From positions 1 through 10,462 of the forward strand of contig CAMBDN010000073.1 of the NCBI GenBank assembly GCA_945865355.1: DNA of 10,462 bases, given 5' to 3'. Shown here piece after piece: positions 6,487-10,462 of this stretch. Source of the stretch: Legionella genomosp. 1 (lineage in GTDB: Bacteria > Pseudomonadota > Gammaproteobacteria > Legionellales > Legionellaceae). Under the pieces are notes generated by a model. It was not told the DNA's origin. It saw only the letters and a list, made by a program, of their open reading frames with translations, and ran no database searches. A program made the translations under genes and the position numbers. Position 1 is the stretch's first letter, and each line of letters opens with the position of its first letter.

Positions 6487-7568
6487 AAACAATAAAAAAT
6501 GCAGTATATATAATTGCTGAAGCGGGCGTTAACCATAATGGACGTAAAGAGCTTGCTTTTCAGTTGGTGGATGCCGCGGCAGATGCGGGTGCTGATGCCG
6601 TTAAATTTCAAACGTTTAAAGCCAGTAAACTGGCAAGTCGGCATGTCGAAAAAGCGCAATATCAAAAATCCAATACGGATGCGAGCGAGTCACAATTTGA
6701 TATGCTTGCCAAACTTGAGTTGCCGGAAGCATGGCATATAGAACTGCAACAGCATGCGGAAAAACGTGGTATAGAATTTTTATCAACCGCTTTTGATGAG
6801 TTGAGCCTGCAATTTTTACAATCCTTAAATATCCCTGTTTATAAAGTGCCATCTGGTGAATTAACCAACGCACCATTATTGTGGCAGTTTTCCAAAACAG
6901 GCAAACCTCTGATTATTTCAACGGGTATGGCAACCCTGTCTGAAGTAGAGTCAGCGCTTGCGGTCGTAACCCATGCATTGCATAACGACGAAGAACCTCG
7001 CAGCATAGAAGATGTCTGGCAATGTTGGAGCAAGATAGACGTTCGAGAAAAGCTTAAAGGCCATGTCACCTTGTTGCATTGTACCTCGCAATACCCAACG
7101 CCATGGCACGAGGTTAATTTACGTGCGATGGATACATTGGCGAGTGCTTTCGGGCTAGCGGTTGGTTATTCCGATCATACAGAAGGGACGGTGATTCCAA
7201 TTGCGGCTGTTGCGCGTGGCGCGACCGTCATTGAAAAACATTTTACGCTCGATAAATCACTACCTGGTCCGGATCATATTGCCTCTATAGAAGTAGATGA
7301 GCTTAAGAAACTGGTTGGCGATATACGCGCGCTTGAAATTGCATTGGGATGTGGCGTAAAAACGCCGCAAATCAGTGAGTGGGATACCAGACGTGTTGCC
7401 AAACAGTCGATTATTGTTGATAAAGATTTACCTGAAGGCAAGGTAATTGCGCGTGATGATTTATCAACGGCAAGAACTGGAGGAGGTTTGTCTCCGGCTT
7501 TAATCTGGCAGCTTGTCGGCTCAGTGAGCAAAAAAAATTACAGAGCGGGAGAAGTATTTGAGCTCTGA
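6483..7568 (+). CDS. legI: LegI/NeuB-type nonulosonic acid synthase
   Basis: This enzyme condenses phosphoenolpyruvate with the six-carbon sugar from LegG to give the nine-carbon legionaminic-type acid. The 361 residues show the NeuB TIM-barrel followed by a C-terminal SAF/antifreeze-like domain from about residue 300. Motifs are IAEAGVNHNG (11-20), KFQTFKA (41-47), KVPSGE (121-126), TGMATLSE (147-154), HCTSQYPTP (199-207), GYSDHTEG (228-235) and EKHFTLD (251-257). H232 and H253 have the same 21-residue spacing as the metal-binding histidines of meningococcal NeuB. R331 in ARTGGG is the likely SAF-domain arginine reaching the substrate N-acyl group. A charged insertion at about 165-195 makes it longer than a typical LegI. 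The start overlaps the legG stop as ATGA, and the 3' end overlaps legH by 11 bp. Confidence 0.9.
   Translation: MKTIKNAVYIIAEAGVNHNGRKELAFQLVDAAADAGADAVKFQTFKASKLASRHVEKAQYQKSNTDASESQFDMLAKLELPEAWHIELQQHAEKRGIEFLSTAFDELSLQFLQSLNIPVYKVPSGELTNAPLLWQFSKTGKPLIISTGMATLSEVESALAVVTHALHNDEEPRSIEDVWQCWSKIDVREKLKGHVTLLHCTSQYPTPWHEVNLRAMDTLASAFGLAVGYSDHTEGTVIPIAAVARGATVIEKHFTLDKSLPGPDHIASIEVDELKKLVGDIRALEIALGCGVKTPQISEWDTRRVAKQSIIVDKDLPEGKVIARDDLSTARTGGGLSPALIWQLVGSVSKKNYRAGEVFEL
7547..7551 (+). promoter_or_regulatory. ribosome-binding site supporting a TTG start for legH
   Basis: GGGAG lies 6 nt before the TTG at 7558, inside the end of legI. No in-frame ATG occurs before residue 64, well past the N-terminal domain motif, so the TTG start is favoured. 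Confidence 0.55.
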
Positions 7569-8241
7569 GTTGCGCAATAATCAAAATAAACCACTAGTTT
7601 TACTTGGTGCGGGCGGCCATGCTAAGGTATTGCTTTCATTAATCAAAGCGGCTGGTCTAACAGTGCTTGGCGTGTGCGCTCCCGAGTTGGTCGAGCAGGG
7701 TGTTACTAGCTGGCGTGGGATTAATGTGCTCGGCACTGGTGATGATATGCATGATTTTCCTCCAGGTCGTGTTGACTTGGTTAATGCAGTGGGTAAATTA
7801 GAGATTCGTCAGACGTTATTTACCATATTCAAGGATAAAGGTTACTATTTTCCCATACTTGTTCACCCGCATGCCTGGGTAGATGAATCTGTGCGGTTGG
7901 GTGAAGGCACGCAAGTAATGGCGGGCGTGGTGATTCAAGCCGATACATGTATTGGTATGAACGTCATTATTAATACGCAAGCAAGTATTGATCATGACTG
8001 TGTACTTGGAGAGCATGTACATATTGGACCAGGGGCTATGCTGTGTGGCGGAGTACGTGTACACAAGCGTGCTTTCGTTGCGAGCGGCTCTACATTAATC
8101 GTAGGCGTTAATGTGGGTGAGGGTGCAGTTGTAGGTGCTGGAGCATCTGTTGTGCGTGATATTAAAGCGCAACAAGTGGTTTTACCTGCATCGGTGCGGC
8201 GAAAGGAAGTTGGCGAAGCAACCTATTGTGGTGATCAATAA
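7558..8241 (+). CDS. legH: LegH/NeuD/PglD-family sugar N-acetyltransferase
   Basis: The 227-residue protein has an N-terminal nucleotide-sugar-binding subdomain (GAGGHAK at 17-23) and a C-terminal left-handed parallel beta-helix of hexapeptide repeats (about 108-205), the layout of PglD and NeuD. H146 in IDHDC and H155 in HVHIGPG keep the 9-residue spacing of H125 and H134 of C. jejuni PglD, where H125 is the proposed base. In this context it is the best candidate for acetyl-CoA-dependent acetylation of the 4-amino group made by LegC, between the LegC and LegG steps. An O-acetyltransferase role on the finished sugar, as for some NeuD proteins, is the alternative. It starts with TTG and its stop overlaps the next ATG (TAATG). 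Confidence 0.8.
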   Translation: MSSELRNNQNKPLVLLGAGGHAKVLLSLIKAAGLTVLGVCAPELVEQGVTSWRGINVLGTGDDMHDFPPGRVDLVNAVGKLEIRQTLFTIFKDKGYYFPILVHPHAWVDESVRLGEGTQVMAGVVIQADTCIGMNVIINTQASIDHDCVLGEHVHIGPGAMLCGGVRVHKRAFVASGSTLIVGVNVGEGAVVGAGASVVRDIKAQQVVLPASVRRKEVGEATYCGDQ

Positions 8242-9299
8242 TGAAAGACTGGAAAACACTGCTTATAAGTCCTAATACAACCATAGCCGAAACGATAGAA
8301 GTTTTGGATCGTGGAGCACAACGCATCGCTTTAGTTGTAGATGAGCAATACCGTTTGTTAGGTACGGTTACTGACGGGGATGTGAGACGCGCTTTGATAA
8401 GTCACCTGGCTATGGAATTGCCAGTGCGGGAAGTGATGTGTGAATCACCCAAAAAAGCACATGCCGACTGGAGCAAGGGACTGATATTGGCGACTATGGA
8501 AAAATACCAGCTTTTGCAATTGCCAATTGTTGATGCAAATGGTTACGTAGTTGGCTTGGAAACTTTGCATGATGTCTTGAGAAAAAGGCATCGGGATAAT
8601 CCTGTTTTTCTCATAGCCGGAGGCTTTGGTACTCGTCTACACCCATTAACACACCAATGTCCCAAACCGTTGCTTAAAGTAGGTAAAAAACCTATTTTAG
8701 AATTAATTTTAGAGCGCTTTATAGACGCTGGATTCCATAGATTTTTTATTTCAACACACTTCATGCCTGAGATGATTGAACAATATTTTGGCGATGGCAG
8801 TCGTTGGGGCGTTACTATTCGCTATGTGTATGAGCCACAACCTCTCGGTACGGGTGGAGCACTTGGGTTATTACCGCATAGTGAGATTGATATGCCTTTG
8901 TTTATGATGAATGGCGATTTGCTAACCGCTCTTAATTTTAAAAATTTGCTAGATTACTACCATGAGCATGATTCAGTGGCTACTGTTTGCGTTCGTGAGT
9001 ATGAACACCGAATACCCTATGGCGTGTTAAATTTTCAAGGCCATTTAGTGACTTCAATTGTTGAAAAACCATTGCATCGCTCATTTATTAATGCCGGGAT
9101 CTATTTGCTTTCACCAGAATTTGCCAGAAGCGTGTTACCCGGGGAGCGTATTGATATGCCAGATTTGATTCAACGCCATATCAATAAGGGCTCTTCTGTA
9201 AATATGTTTCCCATTCATGAATATTGGCTCGATATTGGTCGCATGGATGACTTTAAACGTGCACAGGAAGACGTTAGTCTATTGGATTTTCAGGTATGA
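8241..9299 (+). CDS. ptmE: PtmE-like CBS-domain sugar-1-phosphate nucleotidyltransferase
   Basis: The 352-residue protein fuses a tandem CBS pair (about 8-55 and 63-116) to a nucleotidyltransferase domain (from 120). The signature AGGFGTRLHPLT lies at 126-137, PKPLL at 141-145, and the metal-binding NGD at 224-226. CBS-GTP-transferase fusions occur in nonulosonate clusters. The characterised C. jejuni PtmE is a glucosamine-1-phosphate guanylyltransferase that supplies the GDP-sugar entering the legionaminic pathway. The CBS pair may bind a nucleotide and regulate the flux. GDP versus UDP specificity cannot be read from these motifs, so the assignment follows family precedent and context. The start shares a base with the legH stop, and the end overlaps legF by 4 bp. 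Confidence 0.8.
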   Translation: MKDWKTLLISPNTTIAETIEVLDRGAQRIALVVDEQYRLLGTVTDGDVRRALISHLAMELPVREVMCESPKKAHADWSKGLILATMEKYQLLQLPIVDANGYVVGLETLHDVLRKRHRDNPVFLIAGGFGTRLHPLTHQCPKPLLKVGKKPILELILERFIDAGFHRFFISTHFMPEMIEQYFGDGSRWGVTIRYVYEPQPLGTGGALGLLPHSEIDMPLFMMNGDLLTALNFKNLLDYYHEHDSVATVCVREYEHRIPYGVLNFQGHLVTSIVEKPLHRSFINAGIYLLSPEFARSVLPGERIDMPDLIQRHINKGSSVNMFPIHEYWLDIGRMDDFKRAQEDVSLLDFQV

Positions 9300-9991
9300 T
9301 GGAACAAAAAAAAATATTGGCAATCATCCCTGCCCGCGGCGGAAGCAAAGGATTACCAGGAAAAAATATCAAGCCTTTGCAGGGAAAGCCCTTGATTGGT
9401 TGGCCAATAAAGGCTGCCTTAAACTCACGTTATATTGATCGTGTTATTGTAACCACCGATGATAAAATAATTGCAAAAATAGCCCAGGAGCAAGGTGCGG
9501 ATGTGCCGTTTTTACGCCCTGCAGAATTTGCCAAAGATACCTCTCCATCATCAGACGCAATTATTCATACGCTCAACTATTGTATAGAGCAGGGTGAGGA
9601 TTATGATTACTTCGTGTTGTTGGAACCAACATCACCGTTAACAGACTCTGCCGATATTGATAGCGCACTTGAAACGCTGGTGCATGGCCCTGGCCTTGCT
9701 ATTGTGGGTGCTTGTAAAACCGGAAACTGCCATCCTATTTATTGTGCGACGTTGGGTGCGGATAATTTCTTAAAACCCTATAATCGTGAAGATTTTGCGA
9801 AGCCAGTTAGAAGGCAAGATGTTGATCATCTGTATTTTTTTGAAGGGTCACTCTATATTTCAGAGGTTAAAAAATACCTGGAAGCTAAAACTTTTTATCA
9901 TGAATCAACACTACCTTATATTGTGCCGCACTGGAAATCACTGGAAATTGATACCTTATTAGATTTTTTCATGATAGAAACGGTCATGTAA
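9296..9991 (+). CDS. legF: LegF/NeuA-type CMP-nonulosonate cytidylyltransferase
   Basis: The 231-residue enzyme activates the nine-carbon acid with CTP to the CMP-sugar used by glycosyltransferases. The nucleotide-binding PARGGSKGLPGKN lies at 12-24, followed by VTTDDKIIAKIA (52-63) and LLEPTSPLTD (about 107-116). The length is that of single-domain LegF/NeuA proteins, without the extra C-terminal esterase domain of some NeuA. Two adjacent ATGs (9296 and 9299) are both possible starts; an AGG at 9292-9294 is too near the first and better spaced for the second. KdsB-type CMP-Kdo synthetases are more distant and lack this neighbourhood. A 29-nt gap follows before the next gene. Confidence 0.87.
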   Translation: MMEQKKILAIIPARGGSKGLPGKNIKPLQGKPLIGWPIKAALNSRYIDRVIVTTDDKIIAKIAQEQGADVPFLRPAEFAKDTSPSSDAIIHTLNYCIEQGEDYDYFVLLEPTSPLTDSADIDSALETLVHGPGLAIVGACKTGNCHPIYCATLGADNFLKPYNREDFAKPVRRQDVDHLYFFEGSLYISEVKKYLEAKTFYHESTLPYIVPHWKSLEIDTLLDFFMIETVM

Positions 9992-10020
9992 AATAAACAA
10001 TTACTAGAGTTGGATTTAAC

Positions 10021-10462
10021 ATGAATGATGACTATAAATCACGCTTGCTAAACGTAATTCCTGGTGGCGCGCACACGTATTCCAGAGGTCATGATCAATA
10101 TCCACAAAATGCACCACAAATTATGGTGCGTGGAAAGGGTGCTTATACGTATGATGATCGGGGTATCGAGTTCCTGGATTATGGCATGGCGTTACGTGCA
10201 GTGAACATTGGTTATGCCGAAGATGAGATTGACGATGCCGCGTTTGCTCAGATTAAAAATGGTAATAATCTCACCCGGGCGACAATGATTGAACTAGAAG
10301 CTGCGGAGTTATTGGTGAGTCTAATCGATAGCATCGACATGGTGAAGTTTACTAAAAATGGTTCGACCGCCGTATCAGCTGCGGTGAAATTGGCTAGAGC
10401 TTACACAGGCAGAACGCTGGTAGCCAGATGTGCAGAACAACCGTTTTTTTCTTATGATGACT
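10021..10462 (+). CDS. class III (glutamate-1-semialdehyde aminomutase-like) aminotransferase, 3' end cut by window
   Basis: An ATG at 10021 opens a frame that continues off the right edge; 147 codons are visible out of an expected 400-plus. The N-terminus IPGGAHTYSRG, the VRGKGAYTYDDRGIEFLDY strand (36-54) and the PLP-phosphate loop NGSTAVSAAVKLARAYTGR (113-131) mark a class III PLP aminotransferase of the HemL-like group. Tetrapyrrole HemL is unlikely because the gene follows legF in the same direction, only 29 bp away, and the visible sequence differs from HemL in the usual SGTEA motif (KNGSTAV here). It probably acts on a sugar or nonulosonate derivative, but the substrate is unknown. The catalytic lysine lies beyond the window, so activity cannot be judged. 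Confidence 0.8.
   Translation, partial: MNDDYKSRLLNVIPGGAHTYSRGHDQYPQNAPQIMVRGKGAYTYDDRGIEFLDYGMALRAVNIGYAEDEIDDAAFAQIKNGNNLTRATMIELEAAELLVSLIDSIDMVKFTKNGSTAVSAAVKLARAYTGRTLVARCAEQPFFSYDD

Noticed and set aside
6616..7069. Minus-strand frames within legI
   Set aside because: They are antisense to a gene with intact NeuB motifs and look like frame shadows with no family features.
9217..9438. Plus-strand frame spanning the ptmE-legF junction
   Set aside because: It is an out-of-frame shadow overlapping two genes with strong motif support.

Overview
The window looks like part of a surface-polysaccharide locus of a Gram-negative bacterium, most likely an aquatic or environmental gammaproteobacterium. 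The evidence is a Wzz-type chain-length regulator, a Wzx-type flippase, moderately AT-rich DNA and tightly packed genes. The species cannot be named from the sequence alone.

Layout, left to right. Positions 2-133 hold the last 43 codons of a gene that enters from the left edge, possibly a transposase. Positions 134-293 are AT-rich and show nothing convincing. A Wzx/O-antigen-translocase-like membrane protein is encoded on the minus strand (294-1568) with a good candidate promoter (1602-1630). The 525-bp stretch 1569-2093 separates it from a divergent plus-strand gene set. More than half of that gap is a 276-bp element (1803-2078) with 18-bp terminal inverted repeats (17/18 match) and a perfect 6-bp direct repeat ATCTAT on each side. 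This is the signature of a small non-autonomous transposable element (MITE). It sits directly against the GGAGG ribosome-binding site of wzz and carries a promoter-like sequence pointing at wzz.

From 2094 to the right edge all genes are on the plus strand, mostly overlapping or nearly so: wzz, legB (4,6-dehydratase), legC (PLP aminotransferase), legG/neuC (hydrolysing 2-epimerase), legI/neuB (nonulosonate synthase), legH/neuD/pglD-type N-acetyltransferase, a ptmE-like CBS-nucleotidyltransferase, legF/neuA (CMP-sugar synthetase), and the start of a glutamate-1-semialdehyde-aminomutase-like class III aminotransferase cut by the window end.

Together legB, legC, legH, legG, legI and legF form a full set for a CMP-activated legionaminic-acid-type sugar (a 5,7-diamino-nonulosonic acid). 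The ptmE-like gene suggests that the starting sugar may be GDP-activated, as in Campylobacter jejuni, rather than UDP-activated. The last aminotransferase may act on a further modification of the sugar. With wzx and wzz next door, the product is probably built into an O antigen or capsule, although flagellin glycosylation cannot be excluded. The pathway itself is known. The least expected parts are the element inserted at the operon's 5' end and the role of the last aminotransferase.
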